Positions 8,710 to 17,056 of a stretch of 35,439 bases of DNA are shown here, one piece after another; positions within the stretch are counted from its first letter, which is position 1; every line of letters starts with the position of its first letter. Source of the DNA: Candidatus Firestoneibacteriota bacterium (GTDB lineage Bacteria; Oederibacteriota; D2-FULL-39-29); NCBI GenBank assembly GCA_903928075.1, contig CAIYPD010000085.1:1-35439 (forward strand). The letters run 5' to 3'. Position numbers and translations under genes: made by a program. The notes under the pieces are model-generated. The model saw only the letters and a program-made list of their open reading frames with translations. It did no database searches and was not told where the DNA came from.

Positions 8710-10446
8710 TTAGGCTGCAGGAGCTCCCCTGTTAACCATTACCTGTTGGGCTATGCCAAGAATGTTTTGAACGACCCAGTAAAGAATTACGCCTGCGGGC
8801 AGGGACCAGAAAAATATGGCAAACATTATCGGCATCATCCACATCATCATTTTTGCCTGCTGCGGATCCGTAGACGGGGTCATCTTCTGCTGAATTATCA
8901 TCGTAATTATCATAATTGCTATCAGAATAAAATACGGATCCTTTGTGGAAAGGTCTTTCCATATTAGAAATGAAGCGTTTCTAAGTTCAATTGCATTGGC
9001 CAAAACGGCATAAAGCGCCACAAATATCGGGATCTGAAGAAGCATGGGCAGGCAGCCGCCTAAAGGATTTACTTTCTTTTCCTTATAAAGTTTCATTGTT
9101 TCTTCGGTTTGTTTCTGGGGATTATCTTTAAACCGTTCGCGAAGTGCGGTTATTTCCGGCTGCACTTCCTGCATTTTCTTCATCGCAATGTAACTCTTTT
9201 GTGTCGGCCACCAGGTAATGACTTTAACCAGGATAGTAAGAAGAATAATAGCCAATCCCCAGTTTTTACAAATTCCAAAGAGCCATTTTAAAACCACGAG
9301 CATCCAGATGGCGAGCCAGGAGAACCAGCTCCAGCCCATTTCCATAGCGCGATGCAGCCCGGCTTTAAAGGCCTTAAGATTTTCATAAACCAGCGGGCCC
9401 TCATAGAGTGTGATACTTTGCTCCGCTCCTTTTTCACCGTCAAACTCCGGCAGCAGTAGAGCAACCAGAGGCATTATATAGGGCACCTCATAAACTTTGT
9501 TGCCTTTTAATTCGTTGGCCGCCGAAAGTTTAACCTTCGGGGTATAAAGCACCGCATGCTCGAAGCCTTTGTAACCGGCTTCCGGCTTTAAGAGAAAAGC
9601 CGACAAATAATATTTATCTTTAACGCCTATCCAGGAAAGCGCGCCTTTATCAGTTTCCTTAGCGCCGGTTTTTAAGAACATTTCAAAAGTGCCGTCAGGG
9701 TTAGTTCTTTTGTCATAGGTAAAAGTGTTTTTAATAAGTTTCTCGTCAAGATAATGCATATGCGCAAAAGGAACAACCTTGTCCTTTATAGCGCCCAAAT
9801 TTTCCTCGGGAATCCGTATTCCGTCGCTGTCGTAAATGAAATGATTATTAACACCGGCGCCGAGAAATAATTTTGCATCCGCAATTTTTTTAACTTCTTT
9901 ATTCAGGGATTTTATAAAGAGTGTTATATCACAGGCAAAATTATCTTTTTTAAAGTTATAGATTTTTTTCACCTCGACAACATTTTTTACCGTTACCATA
10001 AACTCCGCGCCGGTCTCTGTTTTCTTTGCGGTATAAATAACCCTGTCGTAGAACTTAAGCGAGGGTATCTCAAGCGTGCCGGGAAAAGTATTGAGTTTGT
10101 TATTCCAGATCAAATTTACGGGCTTTCCGTTTTCCTTGTATTCTTTTAAGACCCAGCCGGTAATTTTTCCGCCGGCAGTGTCAAATTTTACGACGGCATA
10201 GGGAGTATCAAACAACAGCTCCTCGCCGGTAAGCGCGGGTTCGGCCGAAACTTCTTTTTTTTCTTCTGCTTTCTTTTGCGCGGCAGGAACGGCAACTCTG
10301 GCTTCAGGGGTTATTTCCGCTTTTATTGCGGAGGCCGCCATAGGCACGGTTTGTTTTTGCGCTTTTGGAGAAAACATCTGAAAAGCAATCAGCACTGCAA
10401 AAGAGAGCGCCGCTGCCAATACTAATCTTTTTCCTTCTTTCCCCAT
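8710..10446 (-). CDS. yidC: Membrane protein insertase YidC (diderm type)
   Basis: YidC inserts and folds inner-membrane proteins, alone or with SecYEG. The 578-residue protein has an N-terminal transmembrane anchor (LVLAAALSFAVLIAFQMF), a long periplasmic beta-domain (about residues 70-345), then the conserved Oxa1-like core of five membrane segments starting near WLFGICKNWGLAIILLTILVKVITWW and ending with VILYWVVQNILGIAQQ. The cytoplasmic hairpin QPEITALRERFKDNPQKQTEETMKLYK is intact. The periplasmic domain marks the Gram-negative type. The start ATG at 10446 has a strong ribosome site (AAGGAGA). Normally it would directly follow yidD; here about 7 kb of efflux and sigma-factor genes lie between them. 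Confidence 0.97.
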   Translation of the reverse strand: MGKEGKRLVLAAALSFAVLIAFQMFSPKAQKQTVPMAASAIKAEITPEARVAVPAAQKKAEEKKEVSAEPALTGEELLFDTPYAVVKFDTAGGKITGWVLKEYKENGKPVNLIWNNKLNTFPGTLEIPSLKFYDRVIYTAKKTETGAEFMVTVKNVVEVKKIYNFKKDNFACDITLFIKSLNKEVKKIADAKLFLGAGVNNHFIYDSDGIRIPEENLGAIKDKVVPFAHMHYLDEKLIKNTFTYDKRTNPDGTFEMFLKTGAKETDKGALSWIGVKDKYYLSAFLLKPEAGYKGFEHAVLYTPKVKLSAANELKGNKVYEVPYIMPLVALLLPEFDGEKGAEQSITLYEGPLVYENLKAFKAGLHRAMEMGWSWFSWLAIWMLVVLKWLFGICKNWGLAIILLTILVKVITWWPTQKSYIAMKKMQEVQPEITALRERFKDNPQKQTEETMKLYKEKKVNPLGGCLPMLLQIPIFVALYAVLANAIELRNASFLIWKDLSTKDPYFILIAIMIITMIIQQKMTPSTDPQQAKMMMWMMPIMFAIFFWSLPAGVILYWVVQNILGIAQQVMVNRGAPAA

Positions 10447-10626
10447 TGTATTTCTCCTTAAAAAACAGTTTTTAGCAGATAATTTCCCTTCTGCGGATTA
10501 ATATTTTTATTTAGTAATCTTACCATAATATATAGTAAACTCAACCAAAAATTACAGCAGTCTATAATACGCTAAATGGCTAGGTTTTACAAGAGCAGAC
10601 GCGGATATTTACGGCCAATATGAGCT

Positions 10627-10730
10627 AAAAGGTCAAAAGGTCTATAAACGTCTGTAAAAGTTTATAAAGGGGTGAATGCTATTTTACCTTTACGGACATT
10701 TAAAGACTTTTATAGACATTTACGGACACA
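10627..10730. repeat. Degenerate 10-bp repeats arranged as an inverted pair
   Basis: In the yidC-macB gap (10447-10786, no gene seen) the left arm (about 10627-10672) consists of units such as GTCTATAAAC, GTCTGTAAAA and GTTTATAAAG. The right arm (about 10686-10730) carries the same kind of unit on the other strand (GTCCGTAAA, GTCTATAAA, GTCTTTAAA). The arms could form an imperfect hairpin of about 40 bp around GGGTGAATGC. A related 9-bp repeat occurs at 17658-17699, so this looks like a dispersed repeat family. It also sits between convergently read intergenic ends and could serve in 3'-end formation. Confidence 0.6.
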
Positions 10731-10786
10731 CAGTAATATCTCTGAGGGTGGCATTTAAACCTACCTCAGCATGAGCAGAAACGTCT

Positions 10787-12751
10787 TTACTCAAACCTAA
10801 GAGCTTCTATAGGATTGAGTTTTGCGGCTTTTCTTGCCGGAAAGAGCCCGAAGATGAGACCAATCGACGCGGAAAATAAAGTGGAAAGAATTATAGACCA
10901 GGAAGTCACAACAACAGTCCAGCCCGCAAATGCTGACATGGCCAATGCGATAAATACGCCAACCACTATTCCGATAATACCGCCGCCAAAAGTCATAACT
11001 ATGGCTTCTATCAAAAATTGCAGCATTATATCCTTTTCCTGGGCGCCTATTGCTTTTCTAAGCCCTATCTCTTTTGTCCTTTCCGTGACCGAGACCAACA
11101 TTATGTTCATGATACCGATACCGCCGACCAAAAGCGAAATCGCGGCAATACTGCCAAGCAGCATGCTCATAGTGTTGGTCATGCTTTTCATCGTATTCTG
11201 GATGTCTTCCATATTTCTTATCTGAAAAGAATCAAGTTCATTCTGTTTTAAATCGTGCTTTGCGATAATTATCTGCCTTATCTGTTCCGAAGCATCAGCC
11301 ATCGCATCCAAATTTAGCGCTTCTACATCGATAGAGTCGACATAAACCTTACCGAGCAGTCGGTACATCGCCGTAGTTACGGGCACGACGACTATGTCAT
11401 CCTGATCCTGAAAACCGGTCGAACCTTTCTGCGGCAGGACTCCGATAATATTAAAATTATTCCTGTTAATTTTTATGGTTCTTCCTATAGGATCAGTATT
11501 GCCGAACAACTGGCTCACGACCGTTGTACCGACCACCGCAACTTTTGTGCGCGCTTTAACTTCTTCCTCGGTAAAGAATCTGCCGAAATCCGGTTTGGCG
11601 GCCCGGATCTCCGAATATAGCACTCCGACGCCTTGAACTCTCGTACTCCAGTTTTTATTTTCAAACACCACCTGCACCCGGCCGCTTACGGTAGGCGAAA
11701 CTGCTTTTATACTGCCGCCTGCCTTACCCAGAGCTTCGGCGTCACTGAGGGTAAACCGGGTCACGGCGCCCGCCCCGAGAGAAACTCCTCCGACATTGCT
11801 GCTGCCGGGTAAAACCATAAGAAGATTTGATCCGAGAGAAGCCAGCCTGGCCTCCATGGATTGCTGCGCCCCTTTTCCCAGGGCTAGCATGGCGATTACC
11901 GCGCCCACGCCTATCAAAATACCGAGCATGGACAGAACCGAACGCATTTTATGGGAAAATATGGATTTTAACGCCTGGGGAAGATGATCCATTAAAAGCG
12001 CGGACCAAAAATTTGTTTTCTTCCTGGCAAAAAGTTCTGCAGCATTAAGTTTTCTTTCTCCGTCAGGAAGAGTTATCTTCTTTACCTTTTTAATATCTGA
12101 CACTATTTTGCCGTCAAAGACTGTTATTATTCTTTTAGCTCTCTCGGCCATTTCCTTTTCGTGGGTTACCATTACTATCGTCTTGCCTTTTTTATTAAGG
12201 TCTTCCAAAATAGCCATTATCTCTTCTTTGCTTTTTGAATCCAGGTTTCCGGTAGGTTCATCCGCAAAAATAACCAGCGGATCATTAACCAGCGCTCTGG
12301 CTATTGCGACCCTCTGCTGCTGCCCGCCGGAAAGTTCATTGGGAGTGTGATTCTCCCTTTGTTCAAGTTCCACCTGTTCGAGTTTTTCATGGGCCTTTGC
12401 TTTCAGGCCTTTTTTCCCCGCATAGATAAGAGGAAGTTCAACATTTTCCAGGGCCGAGGTTCTGGGCAAAAGAAAGAACTGCTGGAAAACGAAGCCGGCA
12501 ACATTGCTTCTAAGGATGGCCAGTTTGTCATCTTTTAATTTTGCGACATCCTCGCCAAAAACCGTATATGCCCCGGTATCCGGCCGGTCTAAAAATCCCA
12601 GGATGTGCATAAGGGTGGACTTACCTGACCCCGAGGCCCCTATGATGGCAAGAAATTCCCCCTGCTCTATCTTAAGTGAAACATCCCGGAGGGCCTGTAC
12701 TGTTATATCGCCCATCTGGTATGTTTTGCTGACATTCTTTAATTCAATCAC
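10787..12751 (-). CDS. macB: MacB-type ABC transporter (ATPase fused to MacB/FtsX permease)
   Basis: MacB powers tripartite export of macrolides, peptides or lipoprotein-like substrates through MacA and a TolC channel. Residues 1-225 are an ABC ATPase with Walker [10 protein letters not shown] (38-46), signature LSGGQQQR (140-147) and Walker [13 protein letters not shown]. After a linker comes the first transmembrane helix ([21 protein letters not shown]), a periplasmic domain (about 290-510) and three C-terminal helices with the FtsX-type motif [28 protein letters not shown]. The 654-residue length and domain order match MacB. The start is GTG at 12751 with an AAAGGAT ribosome site. It follows macA and tolC on the same strand, forming a complete three-part pump. 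Substrate cannot be read from sequence. Confidence 0.9.
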   Translation of the reverse strand: MIELKNVSKTYQMGDITVQALRDVSLKIEQGEFLAIIGASGSGKSTLMHILGFLDRPDTGAYTVFGEDVAKLKDDKLAILRSNVAGFVFQQFFLLPRTSALENVELPLIYAGKKGLKAKAHEKLEQVELEQRENHTPNELSGGQQQRVAIARALVNDPLVIFADEPTGNLDSKSKEEIMAILEDLNKKGKTIVMVTHEKEMAERAKRIITVFDGKIVSDIKKVKKITLPDGERKLNAAELFARKKTNFWSALLMDHLPQALKSIFSHKMRSVLSMLGILIGVGAVIAMLALGKGAQQSMEARLASLGSNLLMVLPGSSNVGGVSLGAGAVTRFTLSDAEALGKAGGSIKAVSPTVSGRVQVVFENKNWSTRVQGVGVLYSEIRAAKPDFGRFFTEEEVKARTKVAVVGTTVVSQLFGNTDPIGRTIKINRNNFNIIGVLPQKGSTGFQDQDDIVVVPVTTAMYRLLGKVYVDSIDVEALNLDAMADASEQIRQIIIAKHDLKQNELDSFQIRNMEDIQNTMKSMTNTMSMLLGSIAAISLLVGGIGIMNIMLVSVTERTKEIGLRKAIGAQEKDIMLQFLIEAIVMTFGGGIIGIVVGVFIALAMSAFAGWTVVVTSWSIILSTLFSASIGLIFGLFPARKAAKLNPIEALRFE

Positions 12752-12913
12752 AGGTTTTATCCTTTGCTTTCACTGTTTAAAATTATTTCCCAGCTTTAAT
12801 GGCAGAATACAAGACAACAAGGTTTAGTAGTAGTACTTTTCCTGCTAGCTTATCCTCTTTCTTTCTCTTTCTCTTTCTGAACCTCCAACCATCCGACCAT
12901 CAAACCCTCTAAA

Positions 12914-13999
12914 CTACCTTCCCCTTCCACCCCCGCCTGCTCCCGCCACTGGTCTTGCAGGCATAAACGGGCTGCTCCCCGGCGCTCCGGTTGACAATGA
13001 GAATTTCTTTGATTCAATTATGATTTTATCGTCCGGCCCGATCCCGGAAATTATCTCAATATTTGCTGCATCTGCGAGGCCCGTCTTCACTATTACTTTA
13101 ACAGGCTCGAGGACCCCTTCCTTCTTAACCATCACATAACTATCGCCAATGCTCGCATTGTTTTTATTTTGATTACTTTCTCTACTGTCACTCCCTCCGC
13201 TTCCCTTTCCCTGTCTGCTGTCTGTACTTTTTCCGCTTCTGCCGCTTCCACTGCTTTCTTTCTTTACTGCGGCAAGAGGTAAAATTAATATATCCTTTTT
13301 TCTATCCTGTATGATATCCACATTTGAACTCATGCCGGAACGAAAAACAGATGGAATATTTTTTGGAATTATTTCCACATCATAGGTGGTAACATTATTC
13401 ACCAGCTTGGATTCGTAAGAAATATGGTCAACCGTCCCCCGCTCTTTTACCTCCGGATAGGCATCCAGTGAAATCTTGGCCTCCTGTCCTACTTTTACCT
13501 TGCCTATATCAGTCTCGTCCACTTTGGCATTCACGACAAGCTTGTCGGAAAGCACAAGCACTGCGGTGGATTGTGTCACTGACTGCCCCGGTTCGACATT
13601 CCTTACTATAACTTCCCCGTCTATCTGCGCTATTATCGGCGTTTGTTTATAAACATCTTCCCAGTGCTTTATCACTTCGGGGCCCTGGCTCCTGGCCGCA
13701 TCAAGCACCACAGTTCTTTCCGTGGAGCTCAGCCAGGCGAGGATTTGTCCTTTTTTCACCTTATCGCCTTCTTCCACCAGAATGCTATCCACGCGCCCGG
13801 CCACAGTAGGTTTCATTTCCACCCTGTTTTTCGGTTGTACATTCCCCGTGGTTGAAATAAGTATCTCAATTTTTCCGATTACCGGAGACACTATCTTGAC
13901 TTCGCTCTTTTTTGCCGCGGTTTTGTTCCCGTAAAAATAATACGCCGCCCCGCCACCGAGCAAAAGGACAACCACTGTGATTATTATTATTTTTTTCAT
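12914..13999 (-). CDS. macA: MacA/HlyD-type periplasmic adaptor (membrane fusion protein)
   Basis: This adaptor would join MacB to TolC. The 361-residue product has an N-terminal membrane anchor (IIIITVVVLLLGGGAAYYFYG), a biotinyl-lipoyl half (VSPVIGKIEILISTTGNVQPKNRV and GRVDSILVEEGDKVKKGQILAWL), the second lipoyl half (TPIIAQIDGEVIVRNVEPGQSV) and the beta-barrel part with VDETDIGKVKVGQEAKISLDAYP. The helical hairpin between the lipoyl halves is very short (about 30 residues) compared with E. coli MacA. A serine/glycine/lysine-rich low-complexity insert (about residues 245-285) and a Gly-Arg tail are further oddities. ATG 13999 is preferred over the adjacent TTG because GGAGG lies 4 bp upstream. 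It lies between tolC and macB. Confidence 0.88.
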   Translation of the reverse strand: MKKIIIITVVVLLLGGGAAYYFYGNKTAAKKSEVKIVSPVIGKIEILISTTGNVQPKNRVEMKPTVAGRVDSILVEEGDKVKKGQILAWLSSTERTVVLDAARSQGPEVIKHWEDVYKQTPIIAQIDGEVIVRNVEPGQSVTQSTAVLVLSDKLVVNAKVDETDIGKVKVGQEAKISLDAYPEVKERGTVDHISYESKLVNNVTTYDVEIIPKNIPSVFRSGMSSNVDIIQDRKKDILILPLAAVKKESSGSGRSGKSTDSRQGKGSGGSDSRESNQNKNNASIGDSYVMVKKEGVLEPVKVIVKTGLADAANIEIISGIGPDDKIIIESKKFSLSTGAPGSSPFMPARPVAGAGGGGRGR

Positions 14000-14037
14000 C
14001 AATCCTCCGGTCTTTTATGACGTTATGCAAAAGAAAA

Positions 14038-14121
14038 CCCCGAGCGTTAGCTCGTGGGATGAATTTGGCATGAACAATCGATAATATTCCAATCGTCGAA
14101 ACTCCGGGCGTAAGCTCGGAG
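14038..14121. repeat. Two copies of a palindromic hairpin resembling IS200/IS605-type ends
   Basis: In the tolC-macA gap two similar hairpins lie 64 bp apart, at 14038-14058 (CCCCGAGC-GTTA-GCTCGTGGG) and 14102-14121 (CTCCGGGC-GTAA-GCTCGGAG). Each is preceded by GAAA and followed by ATGAATTT or AGGTTCAT. This pattern (GAA, GC-rich stem, short loop, stem, AGGTTCAT-like tail) resembles the right-end hairpins of IS200/IS605 elements and REP-like derivatives. No TnpA or TnpB gene remains. They may be relics of such elements or REP sequences that now act as mRNA stabilisers in the efflux operon. Confidence 0.5.
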
Positions 14122-14200
14122 AGGTTCATAAGTACAAGGTACGAAGTACAAAGTTAAATTGTGCTTAGCTTTTATCATCTATTATTCGTTATTCATTGCC

Positions 14201-15448
14201 TTATTCCAGAGCTTTGCCCTGAGCATTCAGCCAGGCATTCTCTGCACTTAGAGAATTGATCTGCGCATCCAAAAGTGATTTTTTTGAATTAACAAGATCA
14301 TCTTCTATAATGGTCCAGTTATCAAAAGCTATTAGCCCACTTAAATATTGCACTTCGGCTATTTCCGCACGCGCCTTGGTCGCTTCTAGGAATTTATTCC
14401 TCACACCCACCAGATCCAATGAGTTCTTCAGGTTTATCCAGGTGTTAAAAAGCGCAACCTCAAGATCAAAAGCAGAGGAAATAAGGTCAAATTCCGCCTG
14501 AATAATAGCAGAGGCTGCTCTTTCCACCTGCGCCCCGTTCTTTCCCCCGTCAAAAAGCAGAAGCGACAGACTGATTCCCGCTGAAAGATCAGGTACGCTC
14601 CAATTGAAGTTAGAGGCGCTTTTTCCCGCACCGCCGCTTAAGGAAATCTGCGGAGCTGTCGTTGTTTGAATTGATTTAAGGCCGTATTCCGCAATATTTT
14701 TTTGCGCCAGGCTTTGTTTATAGGAAGGATTTGATTCCACCAGCTTTTTCAGGTCCGGTTTGTCTTTTTGTTCAATTTTTATATCCACCCCGGAAATAAC
14801 TTTTACCGGGCTATCGTTCTTTCTGCCCAGTTGTCTTAAAAGCTTTGTCGAAGCCAGCTCCAGATTGCGCTTTGCCGCAGTTAGCTCATAGTCCGCCTGT
14901 AAAAAATTGGCTTCCGCGAGGAGAACCGACCCCTTGTGCTCGCTGCCGGCATCATAACTTAATTTTACCATATCGTAATTTTCTTTCCTGCTTTTTTTTA
15001 TCTCCCCGGTGATATTAACAAGTTCCTGGGTTTTAAGCAGATCTAAAAATGCGATTCTAAGGCTATACCTTACCCCTGCGGAGGCTGCTTCATAAGCAAA
15101 TTTTGCAGCGTTCACCCTTTCTCTGGTTACGGCCGTGTCAAACGCAAATTGGTTCCCGTCATAAAGCGTGTACCTGCCGGACAGGCTGTAGCCGCTGGAC
15201 GCGCTATAGGTCCCGGAAGATAGTGTGTAGGAATTATTCTGATTTAAGCTGCCGCTTACCTGCGGGAGATTACCGCATTGCAACGCCAGCAGGTCTTTTT
15301 CCGCCTGAAAAATCTTTTCTTTGGCGGATTTGAGATCAGGGCTGTTTGACAAAGCTTCTTTTACACAAGTCTCCCAGGACAGTACTGTCTCTTCCGCAAA
15401 AATTAGCACCGGAAGAAGAAATATCATAAGTATTTTATTAAATTTCAT
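14201..15448 (-). CDS. TolC-family outer-membrane efflux protein
   Basis: Outer-membrane factor for the MacAB pump next to it. From ATG 15448 the product has 415 residues: a signal peptide (MKFNKILMIFLLPVLIFAEE) then the outer-efflux-protein repeat architecture. The first repeat is LSWETCVKEALSNSPDLKSAKEKIFQAEKDLLALQ. The second half includes YKQSLAQKNIAEYGLKSIQ, GISLSLLLFDGG and a final long helical stretch ending KSLLDAQINSLSAENAWLNAQGKAL. An upstream ATG at 15505 exists, but ATG 15448 has an AAGGA ribosome site at good spacing and places the signal peptide at the N-terminus. It is the first gene of tolC-macA-macB. Transcription probably reaches it through the terminator-like hairpin at 15503-15544. 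Confidence 0.88.
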   Translation of the reverse strand: MKFNKILMIFLLPVLIFAEETVLSWETCVKEALSNSPDLKSAKEKIFQAEKDLLALQCGNLPQVSGSLNQNNSYTLSSGTYSASSGYSLSGRYTLYDGNQFAFDTAVTRERVNAAKFAYEAASAGVRYSLRIAFLDLLKTQELVNITGEIKKSRKENYDMVKLSYDAGSEHKGSVLLAEANFLQADYELTAAKRNLELASTKLLRQLGRKNDSPVKVISGVDIKIEQKDKPDLKKLVESNPSYKQSLAQKNIAEYGLKSIQTTTAPQISLSGGAGKSASNFNWSVPDLSAGISLSLLLFDGGKNGAQVERAASAIIQAEFDLISSAFDLEVALFNTWINLKNSLDLVGVRNKFLEATKARAEIAEVQYLSGLIAFDNWTIIEDDLVNSKKSLLDAQINSLSAENAWLNAQGKALE

Positions 15449-15502
15449 AGTATTTCCTTTTTTAACGGCTTTCTGCGGGTATTTTGCTCCCGGTGGAATA
15501 AA

Positions 15503-15544
15503 CAAAAAGAAACCTTCGCCTGTTTGCCCGGGCGAAGGTTTCTT
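15503..15544 (-). terminator. Strong hairpin terminator between the coiled-coil gene and tolC
   Basis: The arms AAGAAACCTTCGCC and GGCGAAGGTTTCTT pair over 14 bp around a short loop, and on the minus strand the stem is followed by TTTTTG. It starts 9 bp past the stop of the upstream gene (15553) and ends about 55 bp before the tolC start. It should end most transcripts of the coiled-coil gene and so may set a lower level for tolC-macAB, since no obvious separate tolC promoter was found. Confidence 0.8.
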
Positions 15545-15552
15545 CCGCCTAT

Positions 15553-16089
15553 TTATTTACTTTTGCAGTTTTCCTCGCAGGTTTTTAATTTAGCGCGCAA
15601 TTCCATTATCTCTTTCATTTTTGCCATATTTTCCATGACGGCTTTATACATCTCCGGATTTTCCGTTTTCATCTTTTCCAGCTGCTCGGGAGACGGCCCT
15701 CTTTGACCCCTTTGCCCTCTCTGTCTCTCGCCGTTCTGTTTAACATTGTCTCCTTCTTTTACATTCTGCTTTTCTCTCTTGGCCTCCATCTCTTTCCGGT
15801 CGGCCTCTCTCTTTGCCATCAGCTCTTCATATTTTTTGGGGTCATTCTTTTTTAATTCTTCAAGTTTTGCCTGTTCTTCGTCGCGCAGTTTTTTTATTTC
15901 TTCCTGCTTGGCTTTTATCTGATCTACAATACCCTGGCAATCGGGACAATCGGTCTTTACCTCTCTTGGCATGTTACCTCTTTCCTTCTGTCCTCCTGCC
16001 GGTTTCTGGCTTTCCTCTGCCAGGAGTGCCCCGGAAAATATCAAACTCAAGCATACTGCTCCTCCGACCAACATCTTGTTCATTCGCAT
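15553..16089 (-). CDS. Secreted charged coiled-coil protein with cysteine pairs, unknown function
   Basis: The 178-residue product starts with a signal peptide (MLVGGAVCLSLIFSGALLAEE). The mature part contains a CPDC motif near residue 50, then long heptad-like charged helices (VDQIKAKQEEIKKLRDEEQAKLEELKKNDPKKYEELMAKREADRKEMEAK). An RGQRGQRG stretch follows, and at the C-terminus another helix ends with a second cysteine pair (CEENC). It does not match a family I can name; the helix-rich periplasmic style is reminiscent of Spy/CpxP-type proteins. Ribosome site GGGAGGAAG precedes ATG 16089. It has its own ECF-type promoter (16187-16215) matching that of the sigma operon, so it is probably a target of the neighbouring sigma factor. 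Confidence 0.65.
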   Translation of the reverse strand: MRMNKMLVGGAVCLSLIFSGALLAEESQKPAGGQKERGNMPREVKTDCPDCQGIVDQIKAKQEEIKKLRDEEQAKLEELKKNDPKKYEELMAKREADRKEMEAKREKQNVKEGDNVKQNGERQRGQRGQRGPSPEQLEKMKTENPEMYKAVMENMAKMKEIMELRAKLKTCEENCKSK

Positions 16090-16186
16090 AACTTCCTCCC
16101 TGTTTCTATAATATCTACTCTGTTTTTGACGAAGTAACTAGAACTTTTGTTTACGCCTGCTCTTGCCATGTTTTACCCTTCCCTAC

Positions 16187-16215
16187 TTAGACCCGATATG
16201 CCGTCAATTAGTTCC
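16187..16215 (-). promoter_or_regulatory. ECF (sigmaE-like) promoter of the coiled-coil gene
   Basis: On the minus strand GGAACT (16210-16215), a 17-bp spacer and GTCTAA (16187-16192) match the E. coli sigmaE consensus GGAACTT-N16-GTCTAA. The same elements with the same spacing precede the Spy-like gene at 17614-17642. Transcription would start near 16180, giving a leader of about 90 nt before ATG 16089. The element lies just past the stop of the anti-sigma candidate gene. Confidence 0.7.
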
Positions 16216-16233
16216 CGTTTAAAACCGGTAATC

Positions 16234-16539
16234 TTATTTTATGCTCATACAGTATTGAATAATATTTTTATCCATCTCCCCGGAGATAACCGTGTTTTCA
16301 TTGAAGCCGGAGACGGTTTCGGAAAGTACATAATCAACACTGCTCTTTAAAGTAGGAGTTTGCTTTGTCTGATAGAAAACTCCGGCGCCGGCTACAACAA
16401 AAAGCGCTGCTGCCGCGGAGAATAAAATACGCATATTTTTAAGTTTAGCCGTTTTTCTTTTAATCACTCTTTTGGCGATCTCCCGGCTCCAGTTTAAGCT
16501 GTTTATGCGTTCCTCTGTCATTTGGTCAAGCCTGTTCAT
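16234..16539 (-). CDS. Short single-TM protein, candidate anti-sigma factor
   Basis: The 101-residue product has a charged cytoplasmic N-terminus (MNRLDQMTEERINSLNWSREIAKRVIKRKTAKLKN), one membrane segment (ILFSAAAALFVVAGAGVFYQ) and a 40-residue extracytoplasmic tail. Its gene overlaps the ECF sigma gene by 14 bp and has its own GGAGG ribosome site. No zinc-binding anti-sigma motif (HxxxCxxC) is present. Size, topology and position resemble CnrY-type short anti-sigma proteins. That function is inferred from gene order, not from a recognised domain. Confidence 0.55.
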   Translation of the reverse strand: MNRLDQMTEERINSLNWSREIAKRVIKRKTAKLKNMRILFSAAAALFVVAGAGVFYQTKQTPTLKSSVDYVLSETVSGFNENTVISGEMDKNIIQYCMSIK

Positions 16540-17056
16540 TATTTTTGCCTCCTTTGTTCATCAAGGTGTAAATCATTCTTCTGCCGCGATGCAGCCTTGA
16601 TTTTACGGTTCCCCGGGGTATTAATAATTTAGCCGCTATTTCTGTTTCGTTTACTCCTTCATAATGCAGCATGATAATGGTCCTATATTTCATCGGGAGC
16701 TCCCCGATCTTTTTCATTACTTCGCTGAAAATATATCCGTGCTCTTCTTCTTTTTCCGGCACGGAAATATCTCTTGAGAACAAGGTAAACCGCTCTCTTT
16801 TGGTCTCCTCATTTTTTAACTTACCGTTCATTCTTAAGGACTCGTTTCTTGCGATAGCATAAAGCCAGGTGCTTATTTTTGATTTGTTTTGAAACTTATC
16901 TTTTACCAGGCTCTTATAGGCCCTAAGATAGGTCTCCTGCACCACATCGTCTATTGCGTGCGCGTAATGCTCAAAAAGATGCGACCTTACCGCCGCCAAA
17001 ACAATACCTTTAGTCTCGTTTACTATCGCGGCAAACTGTTCTTCGCTTACCTTCAT
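16526..17056 (-). CDS. ECF-subfamily RNA polymerase sigma factor
   Basis: The 176-residue protein has only sigma regions 2 and 4, the hallmark of ECF sigma factors. Region 2 includes HYAHAIDDVVQETYLRAYKSLV and KISTWLYAIARNESLR. Region 4 is a helix-turn-helix with LPMKYRTIIMLHYEGVNETEIAAKLL followed by PRGTVKSRLHRGRRMI. Its ATG (17056) overlaps the stop of the Spy-like gene by one base (TAATG), and its 3' end overlaps the anti-sigma candidate, so the three products are likely made together. Two sigmaE-like promoters flank the operon, one of them upstream of the operon itself, which points to autoregulation. Confidence 0.92.
   Translation of the reverse strand: MKVSEEQFAAIVNETKGIVLAAVRSHLFEHYAHAIDDVVQETYLRAYKSLVKDKFQNKSKISTWLYAIARNESLRMNGKLKNEETKRERFTLFSRDISVPEKEEEHGYIFSEVMKKIGELPMKYRTIIMLHYEGVNETEIAAKLLIPRGTVKSRLHRGRRMIYTLMNKGGKNNEQA

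Noticed and set aside
12850-12876. CT-rich microsatellite (CTTTCTTTCTC...) before macA
   Set aside because: Simple sequence without clear function in the short macA-macB gap; no gene or site supported.
13866-14129. 87-codon minus-strand reading frame through the hairpins
   Set aside because: It reads across the palindromic repeats and the macA start in another frame; it has no family similarity.
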